Origin: Paracoccus versutus
GTDB taxonomy: Bacteria > Pseudomonadota > Alphaproteobacteria > Rhodobacterales > Rhodobacteraceae
Assembly (NCBI RefSeq): GCF_000763885.1
Contig: NZ_JRKO01000014.1
Location: 1 to 64,000 of the forward strand
Length of the DNA stretch: 64,000 bases
Direction: 5' to 3'
Part shown: positions 34,218-42,995 of the stretch, in pieces
How the letters are laid out: each line of letters begins with the position of its first letter
Numbering within the stretch: the first letter of the stretch is position 1
Program-made: the position numbers and the translations under genes
Notes under the pieces: generated by a model
Databases searched by the model: none
Seen by the model: the letters and a program-made list of their open reading frames with translations, nothing else
What the model was told of the DNA's origin: nothing

Positions 34218-34763
34218 TTACTCCGGCCGGCGCTGGTCGGCTGGCTGAGGGGCGAAGGCGGTGCGGCGCTCGATCTCCAGCACGTTGTCGGGGCGGGGGA
34301 AGGGCGTCGGATCGGGCTCTCCGGGGATCACCGGCCGGCCGACCTCTTCGAAGAACACCTCCAGCCCGTTGGGTTGGATGAACCACAGCCAATGCAACTC
34401 GGCATCGGAGTCGTTGATGAACATGTGCCGGCGGTTCCTGCCGACAAAGATCGTCACGCCCGGCTCGATCGGATATTCGACGCCATCCACCACGGCCTTG
34501 CCGGTGCCGCGGATGAAATGCAGCGCCTCGTCATGTTCGGGGTGCGAATGCTCGCGCACATAGCCGCCGGGCGGCAGGGTCTGGGTGCCGATGCTGAACG
34601 GGCTTTGGATATCCACGAATTCCGGCGCGATACGGACCGAGATATTGCCGTTGGCGGGCACGGGCTGATAGAAATTCTTGCCCTCCTGCGGGCCAAGAAC
34701 CAGAATCTGGCCCAGGTCGTTTTCAGGATCGGCGGCCCATTCGGGTTTCTTCGACGGGATCAT
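34218..34763 (-). CDS. cupin-domain protein (3-hydroxyanthranilate dioxygenase-like fold)
   Basis: 181 residues, one cupin barrel. Metal motif H72-S-H74-P-E-H-D-E79 in GGYVREHSHPEHDEALHF, with the second-motif histidine in NRRHMFIN. The C-terminal extension after about 130 is proline-rich. It begins 4 bases inside the end of the GMC gene (ATGA). Members near AspDH genes have no assigned reaction; ring-cleavage, isomerisation or simple sugar binding are possible. Confidence 0.8.
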   Translation of the reverse strand: MIPSKKPEWAADPENDLGQILVLGPQEGKNFYQPVPANGNISVRIAPEFVDIQSPFSIGTQTLPPGGYVREHSHPEHDEALHFIRGTGKAVVDGVEYPIEPGVTIFVGRNRRHMFINDSDAELHWLWFIQPNGLEVFFEEVGRPVIPGEPDPTPFPRPDNVLEIERRTAFAPQPADQRRPE

Positions 34764-36427
34764 GCTGCATCTCCTTCGGGGCGGTAATAGGGGGCGTCCG
34801 AGCGCGGCAGGGGCTGCTTGCCCAACACGATATCGGACAGTTTCTCGGCCATCATGATGACGGGGGCATTCAGGTTGCCGCTGACAATTTCCGGCATGAT
34901 CGAGGCATCGACCACGCGCAGGTTGTCAAACCCATGCACCCGTGCCTGGGCATCGACCACGGAATTGTCGTCATTGCCCATGCGGGCCGAGCAGCAGGGG
35001 TGATAGTTCGTCCCCGCCTCCTTGCGCAGGAACTCCATGATCTGCTCGTCGGTCTGGAACAGCTTGCCGGGCGTGACTTCTTCGCCGCGATAGGGGCCCC
35101 AGGCCGGCTGCGAGACGACATGCCGGATGGCGCGCACGGCGTCGATGGCGTCGCGGCGGTCCTCCTCATGCTCGAAATAGTTGAACACGAAGCGCGGCGC
35201 GGACAGCGGGTTGGCGTCGCGCAGCCACACCCTGCCCTCGCTTTTGGGCCGCATCAGGCTGAAGAAATACTGGAACCCGTTCTCCAACTTGACGCTGCCG
35301 TGCTGCATCTCGCCCAGCATGGGGACGAATTCGAACTGGACGTTCGGCACGGCGATTTCCGGCCGGGTGCGCATGAAGACGCCGACCTCGAAGAAATTCG
35401 TGGCGCCGAGGCCCTTCTTGGCCAGCAGCCATTGCAGGCCCAGCTTGAGCTTGCCGAAATTGTTCAGATGCCGGGCGGCCGAGACGTTCTGCGTGGCGCG
35501 ATACTGCACCGGCGCGGCGACATGGTCCTTGAGCCCTGCGCCCACGCCCGGCATGTCCGCCAGCACGTCGATGCCGACGCTGCGCAACATGTCCGCCGGG
35601 CCGATGCCGGAAAGCTGCAAGAGTTGCGGCGAGTTCAGCGCGCCGGCGCAGAGGACGATCTCGCCGTCGATCTCGACCGCCTGCCGCTCGCCATTGACGA
35701 GGATGTCGGCGCGGGTCGCCCGCCTGTTCGAGAAATTGATCTTCAGCAGTCGGCCGCCCACCACCACGTCCAGGTTGGGCCGGTCGCCGCGGGCGTGGAT
35801 ATAGCCTTGCGAACTGCTCCAGCGGATGCCCTTGCCGACATTGCGCTGGGTGATATGCACGCCCTCCTGACGATAGGCGTTGTGATCCTCGACATGCCGC
35901 ATGCCGGCCTGCTTGGCGGATTGGATGAAGGCGTCGTAGAGCGGGCCTTCGGCCTTGCAGGTCTCGACCAGCATCGGGCCCTTGTCGCCGCGATAGTCGT
36001 TAGCGCCCTTGTCGAAGCTTTCGGCGCGGCGGAAATAGGGCAGGATTTCGGCATAGGACCAGCCCTCCAGCCCCATCGCGGCCCAGTTGTCGTAATCCCA
36101 GGGATTGCCGCGCACCCAGTTCATGCCGTTGATCGAGGACGAGCCGCCCAAGACCTTGCCGCGCGCTTCAAGGATGGTGCGGCCGTTCAGGCCCGGCTCG
36201 GGCTCGGATTCGAAGCGCCAGTTGAAACGATCGCTGCCCAGGGGCAGCCCCAGGGCGGCGGGCATGCGGATGTGGATATGCTGGTCCGAGGGGCCGGCCT
36301 CGAGCAGCAGGACGCTGTTCTTGCCGTCCTCGGCCAGGCGCGAGGCCATGACGCTGCCCGCAGAGCCGGAACCGATGACGACGTAATCGTATTTCTTGCG
36401 CTTCGGGGCGCGCAGCAGCGTGGCCAT
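34760..36427 (-). CDS. GMC-family FAD dehydrogenase (choline dehydrogenase-like)
   Basis: 555 residues, the size of BetA. FAD motif GSGSAG at 19-24 after YDYVVI, GKVLGGSSSINGM near 90, the C-terminal active-site block YHPCCSARMG and the ending DASIMPEIVSGNLNAPVIMMAEK. It oxidises a primary alcohol, passing electrons to the respiratory chain. The divergent operon supplies an aldehyde dehydrogenase that could take the product to the acid. No betaine-specific neighbours are present, so choline itself is not assured. Second gene of the leftward operon, 12 bases after the racemase-like gene. Confidence 0.9.
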   Translation of the reverse strand: MATLLRAPKRKKYDYVVIGSGSAGSVMASRLAEDGKNSVLLLEAGPSDQHIHIRMPAALGLPLGSDRFNWRFESEPEPGLNGRTILEARGKVLGGSSSINGMNWVRGNPWDYDNWAAMGLEGWSYAEILPYFRRAESFDKGANDYRGDKGPMLVETCKAEGPLYDAFIQSAKQAGMRHVEDHNAYRQEGVHITQRNVGKGIRWSSSQGYIHARGDRPNLDVVVGGRLLKINFSNRRATRADILVNGERQAVEIDGEIVLCAGALNSPQLLQLSGIGPADMLRSVGIDVLADMPGVGAGLKDHVAAPVQYRATQNVSAARHLNNFGKLKLGLQWLLAKKGLGATNFFEVGVFMRTRPEIAVPNVQFEFVPMLGEMQHGSVKLENGFQYFFSLMRPKSEGRVWLRDANPLSAPRFVFNYFEHEEDRRDAIDAVRAIRHVVSQPAWGPYRGEEVTPGKLFQTDEQIMEFLRKEAGTNYHPCCSARMGNDDNSVVDAQARVHGFDNLRVVDASIMPEIVSGNLNAPVIMMAEKLSDIVLGKQPLPRSDAPYYRPEGDAA

Positions 36428-36439
36428 GAGGCGGTCCTT

Positions 36440-37462
36440 TTACCAGGTGTCGTTCAGGCGGTAGCCGGTGGGAAAGGGATCGCCAGGATCCAGCACATGC
36501 TGGTGAAATCCGGTGATCCAGGCCGTGCCCGTGATGGCGGGGCGGATCGCGGGCAACGCGCCGACCTTGGTGGTGCCGATGACGGTGCCGGTGAACTCGG
36601 TGCCGATGATGCTTTGATGGATGAAGGTCTCGCCCTCGGCGATCTGGCCGCGGGCATGCAGGACCGCCAGTCGGGCGCTGGTTCCGGTGCCGCAGGGCGA
36701 GCGGTCCAGCCGCCCGGGCGAGACGATCACACCGTTCTTCGAGACCTTGCCGCGTTCGGTTTCCAGCAGCGGGCCGGCAAAGAGCGTCTGGTTGATGGTG
36801 TGGATACCGGGGTTTTCCGGATGGATGGCGGGAAGCTGTTCGGCGGCGGCCGCCTTGATGCGCTCGCCGATCTCGACCATATGCCGGGCCTCTTCGGGCT
36901 TGATCTCGAAGCCGACCGCCGCGGCATCGACCAGCACGTAGATCATGCCGCCATAGGCGACATCCACCGTCAGCCTGCCGAGGTTCGGCACCTCGACGGT
37001 CTGGTCGAGGCCGAAGACGAAAGAGGGCACGTTGTCGAAGGTGACGCTTTCGACCTTGCCGTCGCGGCATTTCGCGGTGACGGGGACCAGCCCGGCGGGC
37101 GCTTCCAGGACGATGCGGGTCTCGGGCTCGGTCATCGGCACCATGCCGGTTTCGAGCGCGACGGTCACGGTGCAGATCGTGTTCGTGCCCGACATCGGCA
37201 CATAGTAGTCCGATTCCATGATGACGAAGCCGAAATCCGCCTCGGGATTATTCGAGGGCAGGATCAGGTTCATGCATAGGCTGACCTTGCCGCGCGGATC
37301 ATTGAGCAGGAACAGGCGCAGGTCGTCGCCCTTGTCCCGCAGCCAGGTCATCTTGTCGAACATGGTCTGGCCGGGCACGTTCAGCACGCCGCCGGTGATG
37401 ACGTCGTTGGGTTCTCCGGCGGCGTGGGCGCTGACGACATTGACCATTCGCCTGAAGCGCAT
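36440..37462 (-). CDS. proline racemase-family enzyme with serine in place of the first catalytic cysteine
   Basis: 340 residues, the full family length. The first active-site motif, normally M-C-G-H, reads PMSGTNTIC; the second keeps its cysteine as DRSPCGTGTSA. The family includes proline racemase, 4-hydroxyproline 2-epimerase and trans-3-hydroxyproline dehydratase, and members with Ser/Cys pairs are known. Start at 37462 has GGGAGG 7 bases upstream. It is the first gene of the leftward operon, 25 bases downstream of a LacI-type operator. It could act on a hydroxyproline or other cyclic amino acid; no hydroxyproline oxidase (hypO-type) gene is nearby. Confidence 0.85.
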   Translation of the reverse strand: MRFRRMVNVVSAHAAGEPNDVITGGVLNVPGQTMFDKMTWLRDKGDDLRLFLLNDPRGKVSLCMNLILPSNNPEADFGFVIMESDYYVPMSGTNTICTVTVALETGMVPMTEPETRIVLEAPAGLVPVTAKCRDGKVESVTFDNVPSFVFGLDQTVEVPNLGRLTVDVAYGGMIYVLVDAAAVGFEIKPEEARHMVEIGERIKAAAAEQLPAIHPENPGIHTINQTLFAGPLLETERGKVSKNGVIVSPGRLDRSPCGTGTSARLAVLHARGQIAEGETFIHQSIIGTEFTGTVIGTTKVGALPAIRPAITGTAWITGFHQHVLDPGDPFPTGYRLNDTW

Positions 37463-37487
37463 GGCGAACCTCCCGTTCAGATGATTT

Positions 37488-37499
37488 GTAAACGTTTTC
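37488..37499. promoter_or_regulatory. LacI-type operator of the leftward operon
   Basis: GTAAACGTTTTC, one mismatch from the perfect palindrome at 38697-38708, located 26-37 bases before the racemase-like start codon and just downstream of the lacI-like stop. A position close to the transcription start suggests repression. Confidence 0.6.
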
Positions 37500-37536
37500 T
37501 TTATCTGACGGAGCAACCCCCTTCTGTCAAGCAGAA

Positions 37537-38586
37537 TTATGCCGGGGCGCGAGGGCGAGCGACGGATCGGCGCAAGATCACCTCGGTCTCAAAGCGCCGG
37601 CTGCCCAATGGAGCGCCGGTTTCCAGATGCGCAATCATGGCCTTGGCGGCGGCGCGGCCGATCTTTTCCGAAGGAACCGCGACCGTGGTCAGGGACGGGT
37701 CGAACAGCGCCGCATAGTCGATATCGTCGAAACCCGTCAGCGACAGATGCTCGGGGACGGCGATACCCAGGCGGCGGGCCTCGACCATGACGCTGAAGGC
37801 GATCACGCAACGATTGCAGACCAGCGCCGTGGTCTCGGGGTGGTTTTCCATGATTCGCCGCAGGGCGGCGCCGCCATCCGCCATGTCGAAATCCATATGG
37901 GTGAATTCGATCACCGGTTCCTGCCCCAGCTCGGCATTGATGTCGCGAAAGGCGCGGATGCGGGATTGCTGCCGGTCGTTGCCCTTGTCCGAGCCGGAGA
38001 TCATGGCGATCCGGCTGTGGCCCAAGGTGTGCAGCATTTCGACCAGCTGCCGGGTGGCCAAGTAGTTGTCGAAGCCGATCGTCGGCACTTCGGACTTTTC
38101 GAAATAGGAATAGGCAGACAGCAAGGGCAGTTGATGGGCGCGGCAATAGTCCAGCAGGCGCTGATCGTCGATTCGACCAAAGATGATCAACCCCTCGGTG
38201 CCGTGCTCGATCAGCCGTTTCGCGCGGTCGAACAGGTTCGTGTTGTCGAAGCCCGAGGTCTGCACGAATCCCAGGTAACCGTTTTCTTCCAGCGTTTCCT
38301 GAATGGCGCTGGCCACGGCCGAGAACAGCGGGTCTGCCAGCCGGGGCAGCATGGTGCTGATGATCTGGGTGCGCTGGCGGCGCAGCGCCTTGCCTACCGA
38401 ATCGGCCATGTAATCCATTGAATCAGCAGCAGCCACCACACGCTCGCGCAACTCCTTTCGCACCGAATCGGGGGAATTGAGCGCGCGCGACACCGTGGCG
38501 ATGGAAACCCCTGCCGCCTTGGCGACGTCATGGATCGTCGGGCGGATCCGGCGCGCCTGGATTGCCTGGGATTTGGGCTTAGCCAC
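37537..38586 (-). CDS. LacI-family regulator
   Basis: 349 residues from a GTG start at 38586, chosen because AGGAG lies 9 bases upstream and the helix-turn-helix then sits normally at about 18-37 (TIHDVAKAAGVSIATVSRALN). The hinge helix (VGKALRRQ region, about 66-73) and a periplasmic-binding-like sensor domain follow. It lies between the two operons it most likely represses, each preceded by a TAAACGTTT palindrome. The natural inducer should be the imported compound or an early product, commonly a sugar-like molecule for this family. Confidence 0.9.
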   Translation of the reverse strand: MAKPKSQAIQARRIRPTIHDVAKAAGVSIATVSRALNSPDSVRKELRERVVAAADSMDYMADSVGKALRRQRTQIISTMLPRLADPLFSAVASAIQETLEENGYLGFVQTSGFDNTNLFDRAKRLIEHGTEGLIIFGRIDDQRLLDYCRAHQLPLLSAYSYFEKSEVPTIGFDNYLATRQLVEMLHTLGHSRIAMISGSDKGNDRQQSRIRAFRDINAELGQEPVIEFTHMDFDMADGGAALRRIMENHPETTALVCNRCVIAFSVMVEARRLGIAVPEHLSLTGFDDIDYAALFDPSLTTVAVPSEKIGRAAAKAMIAHLETGAPLGSRRFETEVILRRSVARPRAPA

Positions 38587-38696
38587 GGGGTTTTCTCCTG
38601 TTTGCTGCAAGTTTTCTGAATCACCTGCCCCTATCTCGGACCCGAAATGACACGGATTGGCAAGTTTTTCTTGACACGGGATGCATGCTGAGGACA

Positions 38697-38708
38697 GTAA
38701 ACGTTTAC
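38697..38708. promoter_or_regulatory. LacI-type operator of the importer operon
   Basis: GTAAACGTTTAC, a perfect 12-bp palindrome 48 bases before the binding-protein start. A TTGACA -35 box at 38671-38676 lies 20 bases upstream of it, so the operator overlaps the expected -10 region (no good -10 match is seen). Confidence 0.65.
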
Positions 38709-38756
38709 AAATCACGATAAGAAACGCCCACGGCTACGCCCACAGGAGGTTGCACC

Positions 38757-40058
38757 ATGACCCGATTTCAGTCCCGTTCCGACTTTACCCGCCGGCACAT
38801 GCTCAAGACGCTGACGGCCTTGACGGCTGCCTTTGCCGCCGCGCCGCGCGGCGTCTTTGCGCAATCCGGGTCGGCGCTCAACATTCTCAACAGCAATACC
38901 GCATGGGCGGAGGCACTGACCGCATCGGTCGCCGATGCCTATGACGGCGCCCGGATCACCGGCGAGGCCAATCCCTATGAGGCGCATTACGAAAAGCTGC
39001 TGATCGAGCTTAGCCAGGGCTCCTCCACCTTCGACCTGTTCACCACCGACAATCTCTGGATCCGCCAGCCCATGCGCAACGGCTGGGCCGCGCCGCTGGA
39101 CGAGATCCGGGCGGGCAATGCCGAGCTGCCAGAGCTGCAACTGCAGAACTTCGCCCCCGCCTCGCTGACCTATACCGAATACGAGGGGAAACGCTGGGGC
39201 CTACCGCTGGTGATGACTACCCCGGTCTTCGTCTATCGCAAGGATCTGCTGGAAGCGGCCGGCATCGAGGTGCCGAAGAATTGGGACGATTATCGAGAGG
39301 CTGCGGCGAAGCTGCATTCCTCGGATGTCGCCGGCAACGTGTTGCTGCTGGGAGGCCAGGACGCGCACATGAGCGGCGACTGGGGGTCACGTCTGATGGG
39401 CATGACCCAGATCGCTCCCCATGACGACGGCGTGCTGGATGAGGCCAACAAACCGGTGTTCAACAGCGAGGGGCAGGGCGCCCGTGCCATCGAGCGGCTG
39501 CGCGAGGTGCTGCCCTATACCCCGAACGGGGTCGAGGGGCTGGACTATGCCGAGGGCTCGTCGCTGATGCAGCAGGGCCGCGCTGCCATGATGATCACCT
39601 GGTCGGACGTGATCGTCGGCATCGAGGACGGACCGATGAAGGGCCGCTTCGGGTATACCGTTGCCCCGACCGAACGATATGAACAGCAGATGGTTGGTGG
39701 CTGGTCGATCATGGCCAATGCCGCTTCCGAACAGCTCGAGGATGCCTATCGCTTCCTCGCCTGGATGAGCGAGGGCAGGGCCTATGAAATGTTCCGCGAG
39801 GCCGGCGAATCCTCGCTTTGCCTGCAGCGCGACATCGACAACCCCCAGACGGTCGAGGCGATCCCGATGTTGCAGGCCTTCCACGATTTCGAGACCCGCG
39901 GCACCGCGCCGATCTCGATCCCGCCCTATCGGTTGCAGAACGCCGTCGAGGTGCAGCGCGTGCTTTACGAAGAGATCCTGGCGGGCGTGAACGGCCGCAA
40001 GACCCCCGAACAGGCGATGGCGGATGCCGAATCGCGCCTGGCGCGAGTCATTCGCTGA
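38757..40058 (+). CDS. sugar ABC transporter substrate-binding protein (family 1, MalE/UgpB-like)
   Basis: 433 residues. The N-terminus has a twin-arginine-like signal TRRHMLK (11-17), a hydrophobic stretch and a probable cut after FAQ near residue 36. The mature protein is a family-1 extracellular binding protein with [24 protein letters not shown] and [13 protein letters not shown] blocks. AGGAGG lies 7 bases before ATG 38757. It heads the rightward operon controlled by the perfect LacI-type palindrome. Oligosaccharide, polyol or glycoside ligands are typical for the family. Confidence 0.9.
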   Translation: MTRFQSRSDFTRRHMLKTLTALTAAFAAAPRGVFAQSGSALNILNSNTAWAEALTASVADAYDGARITGEANPYEAHYEKLLIELSQGSSTFDLFTTDNLWIRQPMRNGWAAPLDEIRAGNAELPELQLQNFAPASLTYTEYEGKRWGLPLVMTTPVFVYRKDLLEAAGIEVPKNWDDYREAAAKLHSSDVAGNVLLLGGQDAHMSGDWGSRLMGMTQIAPHDDGVLDEANKPVFNSEGQGARAIERLREVLPYTPNGVEGLDYAEGSSLMQQGRAAMMITWSDVIVGIEDGPMKGRFGYTVAPTERYEQQMVGGWSIMANAASEQLEDAYRFLAWMSEGRAYEMFREAGESSLCLQRDIDNPQTVEAIPMLQAFHDFETRGTAPISIPPYRLQNAVEVQRVLYEEILAGVNGRKTPEQAMADAESRLARVIR

Positions 40059-40066
40059 TCCGCCTG

Positions 40067-40096
40067 GGCGGGGCGCGTCCACCACGGCGCCCCGCC
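40067..40096 (+). other. strong intercistronic hairpin after binding-protein gene
   Basis: 10-bp perfect stem GGCGGGGCGC / GCGCCCCGCC with a 10-base loop followed by GCTTTT, in the 60-base gap before the permease gene. It is probably an attenuator or mRNA-stabilising stem that raises binding protein over the membrane subunits. Confidence 0.55.
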
Positions 40097-40118
40097 GCTT
40101 TTCGCGAAGGGACCAACC

Positions 40119-41045
40119 ATGGCTCGTTCAGACACCAAGACCGCCGACAAGGCGCAGCGCGCGGGAGAGGGTCGGATCGCGATGCTCCTGCTGGCGCCGA
40201 CGATGATCGTCATGACCGTCGTCGGGCTCTATCCGCTTCTGCATTCGCTCTATATCTCGCTGACGAACTACAACCCGACCTTCGGCGGCGGCTCCAGCTT
40301 CGTCTGGTTCGAGAATTACGCCCGCGCCTTTTCGGACCCACAGTTCTGGAACGCGGTCGGGTTGACGCTGATCTTCACCGCCATCAGCGTGGCGGCTTCG
40401 CTGGTGCTGGCGGTGGCGCTGTCGGTGCTGTTCAACCAGCGCCATCCGGGTTTCGTCGTGCTGCGCACCATCATCCTGGTGCCGATGCTGATCACCCCCA
40501 TCGCGGTCGGCATCACGTGGCGCGTGATGATGATGCCGGACCTGGGCGTGCTGAACTATCTGCTGGGGCTGATCGGCATTCCGCCGCAGCTCTGGGCCAG
40601 CAATGCCTCGACGGCGCTGCTGTCGGTGATCCTCGTCGATATCTGGCAATGGACGCCCTTCATGTTCCTGATCGTCTTTGCCGGTATCTCCTCGCTGCCG
40701 AAAAGCCCGTTCGAGGCGGCGGCCATCGACGGCGCCTCGCCGCTGCGCAGTTTCTTCTCGATCACCCTGCCGATGCTGAAGCCGGTGATCGTGATCGCGA
40801 CGCTGCTGCGCATCGTCGATGCGTTCCGCACCTATGACACGGTCTACATCATCACCCGCGGCGGTCCCGATTTCTCGACCGACCTGGTCAGCGTCTATCT
40901 GCAACGGGTGAACTTCCGCTTCTTCGATCTCGGCTACGGCTCGGCGCTGTCCTGGCTGGTGCTGATCATCGTGTTGCTTGTCGTCCTGATCTTCGTCCGC
41001 CTGACCGGCTTCATGAAGCTCGTGGCCGACAAGGAAAACCGCTGA
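40119..41045 (+). CDS. sugar ABC transporter permease 1 (MalF/UgpA-like)
   Basis: 308 residues with six membrane helices. EAAAIDGASPLRSFFSITLP is the EAA loop with the conserved glycine. The first 25 residues are a charged cytoplasmic tail. It pairs with the next permease, 11 bases downstream. Part of the LacI-controlled importer operon. Confidence 0.92.
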   Translation: MARSDTKTADKAQRAGEGRIAMLLLAPTMIVMTVVGLYPLLHSLYISLTNYNPTFGGGSSFVWFENYARAFSDPQFWNAVGLTLIFTAISVAASLVLAVALSVLFNQRHPGFVVLRTIILVPMLITPIAVGITWRVMMMPDLGVLNYLLGLIGIPPQLWASNASTALLSVILVDIWQWTPFMFLIVFAGISSLPKSPFEAAAIDGASPLRSFFSITLPMLKPVIVIATLLRIVDAFRTYDTVYIITRGGPDFSTDLVSVYLQRVNFRFFDLGYGSALSWLVLIIVLLVVLIFVRLTGFMKLVADKENR

Positions 41046-41056
41046 GGAGGGCGGAC

Positions 41057-41899
41057 ATGGCATCGCAAAAACCCCTGCTGTCCCGTGCGGTCAAGCTGGC
41101 CGCTGCCTATGCGCTGGCGCTGGTCGCCACGGCCTTCTTCGCCTTCCCGGTGTTCTGGATGGCAGGCTCCTCCGTCAAGAGCGAACTCGACATTTCGCAA
41201 TACCCGCCGGTCTGGAGCTTCACCCCGACATTCGAGAACTATGCCAAGCTGGCCAGCGAGCTCGACGCCTTCGACGCTTTCGTCAACAGCGCCGTGATCG
41301 TCGGGCTGGCCACCACGCTCGCCATGGTCTGCGGCACCATGGCCGCCTATGCGCTGGCGCGCTTCGACGTGAAGGGCAAGGAGATCATCGCCTTCGAGGT
41401 GCTCTCGATCCGCATGCTGCCGCCTATTGTCAGCGTCATCCCGATGTTCATCATCGCCCGCGCGCTGGGAATCTTCGACACCTATTGGCTGCTTGCCGCC
41501 GCCTATGGCCTCGCGGGCCTGCCCTTCGTGGTCTGGGTGATGCGCGTCTTCATCCAGGACATCCCGCAATCCATCGAGGAGGCCGCGATGATCGACGGCT
41601 GCTCGCGGTTCCAGACCTTCTGGCGGGTCACCCTGCCGCTGCTGCTGCCGGGGCTCGCCGCCACGATGGTCATCGTCTTCATGTTCGCCTGGAACGAGTT
41701 CCTGCTGGCCTCGATGCTGACCTCGCAGAACGCCAAGACCCTGCCGGTGATCGCCGCCAATGCGATCAAGCCCAAGGCCATCGCCTGGGGGCTGGCCTCG
41801 GCGGCGGGGGTGGTGATGTCGCTGCCGGTCGTCGTGCTGGTCCTGATGATGCAACGCTATCTTGTCCGCGGCCTGACGCTTGGCGCGGTGAAAGGCTGA
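41057..41899 (+). CDS. sugar ABC transporter permease 2 (MalG/UgpE-like)
   Basis: 280 residues with six membrane helices and the EAA loop EEAAMIDGCSRFQTFWRVTLP. FAWNEFLLASMLTS and the C-terminal QRYLVRGLTLGAVKG ending are characteristic of MalG-type subunits. It has a GAGGAGGG site before ATG 41057. The ATPase gene begins 4 bases after its stop. Confidence 0.92.
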   Translation: MASQKPLLSRAVKLAAAYALALVATAFFAFPVFWMAGSSVKSELDISQYPPVWSFTPTFENYAKLASELDAFDAFVNSAVIVGLATTLAMVCGTMAAYALARFDVKGKEIIAFEVLSIRMLPPIVSVIPMFIIARALGIFDTYWLLAAAYGLAGLPFVVWVMRVFIQDIPQSIEEAAMIDGCSRFQTFWRVTLPLLLPGLAATMVIVFMFAWNEFLLASMLTSQNAKTLPVIAANAIKPKAIAWGLASAAGVVMSLPVVVLVLMMQRYLVRGLTLGAVKG

Positions 41900-41903
41900 T
41901 CCC

Positions 41904-42974
41904 ATGGGTATCGAGATCAAGAACATCTACAAGCGCTTCGGCAGCCTGACCGTCGTCAACGGCGTGTCGGTGGATATCGCGGATGGCGAGTTCTTCGTCA
42001 TGCTCGGCCCCTCGGGCTGCGGCAAGACCACCACCCTGCGCATGGTCGCGGGGCTTGAGACCGCCAGCGAGGGCCAGATATTCATCAACGGCCGCGACAT
42101 GACCCATGCCGAGCCGCGCCACCGCGACATCGCCATGGCCTTTCAGGATTATGGCCTCTATCCCAACATGACGGTGTTCCAGAACATCGAGTTTCCCTTG
42201 AAGATCCGCAAGCTTGCCCCCGCCGAGCGGCGCAGGAAGGTCGAGGAGACGGCGGGCCGCCTGGGCATTTCCGACTATCTTGGCCGCAAGCCGGCGCAGA
42301 TGTCGGGTGGCCAGCGCCAGCGGGTGTCGCTGGCCCGCGCGCTGGTGCGCAATCCCAAGGTGTTCCTGATGGACGAGCCGCTGTCGAACCTCGACGCCAA
42401 GCTGCGCGCCGTGATGCGAACCGAGATCAAGAAGCTGGTCACCGACCTGGGCATTACCACCATCTATGTCACCCATGACCAGATCGAGGCCATGTCGATG
42501 GCCGACCGCATCGCCGTCATGCGCAAGGGCGACATGGTACAGGTGGCGCCGCCGCTTCAGGTCTATGACCGCCCGGCGACCTGTTTCGTCGCGGATTTCA
42601 TCGGCTCGCCGCCGATGAACCTGTTCAAGGCCGAGCTGGCCAACAACGGCCGCGTCGTCTGCCAGGTCCAGGGCTTCGGCGACGCGCTGGACGATGCCGA
42701 GCGTGAACGCGCGCGCGCCATGGCCGACCGTCACGGCCATTTCGCCGTCGGCATCCGCCCCGAACATCTGCAATGCGTCGCCGCTGGCACGCCCGGCTCG
42801 GTCGAGGGCATCGTCGAGCTGGTCGAGCCGCTGGGCCAGACCACCAACATCTACCTGCTGTCGGGCGACACGAAATATGTCGTGGTGACCGACCGCACTA
42901 GCCTCCGCGCCGGAGACACGATCGGGGTCATCGCCCCGGGCGACAAGGTCCGCGCGGTGGGTCTTGATCGCTGA
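41904..42974 (+). CDS. sugar ABC transporter ATPase (MalK/UgpC-like)
   Basis: 356 residues. Walker A GPSGCGKT at 35-42, Q-loop AFQDYGLYPNMTV, signature MSGGQRQR, Walker B VFLMDEPLSNLDAKL, then the OB-type regulatory domain of MalK proteins from about residue 240 (VGIRPEHL). It energises the two preceding permeases. Followed after 21 bases by the aldehyde dehydrogenase gene in the same operon. Confidence 0.93.
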   Translation: MGIEIKNIYKRFGSLTVVNGVSVDIADGEFFVMLGPSGCGKTTTLRMVAGLETASEGQIFINGRDMTHAEPRHRDIAMAFQDYGLYPNMTVFQNIEFPLKIRKLAPAERRRKVEETAGRLGISDYLGRKPAQMSGGQRQRVSLARALVRNPKVFLMDEPLSNLDAKLRAVMRTEIKKLVTDLGITTIYVTHDQIEAMSMADRIAVMRKGDMVQVAPPLQVYDRPATCFVADFIGSPPMNLFKAELANNGRVVCQVQGFGDALDDAERERARAMADRHGHFAVGIRPEHLQCVAAGTPGSVEGIVELVEPLGQTTNIYLLSGDTKYVVVTDRTSLRAGDTIGVIAPGDKVRAVGLDR

Positions 42975-42995
42975 ACGCATAAGGAAGGATTCACG

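Noticed and set aside
34934..37279. A 781-residue plus-strand frame opposite the GMC and racemase-like genes
   Set aside because: Antisense shadow of two strongly supported minus-strand genes; no family blocks.
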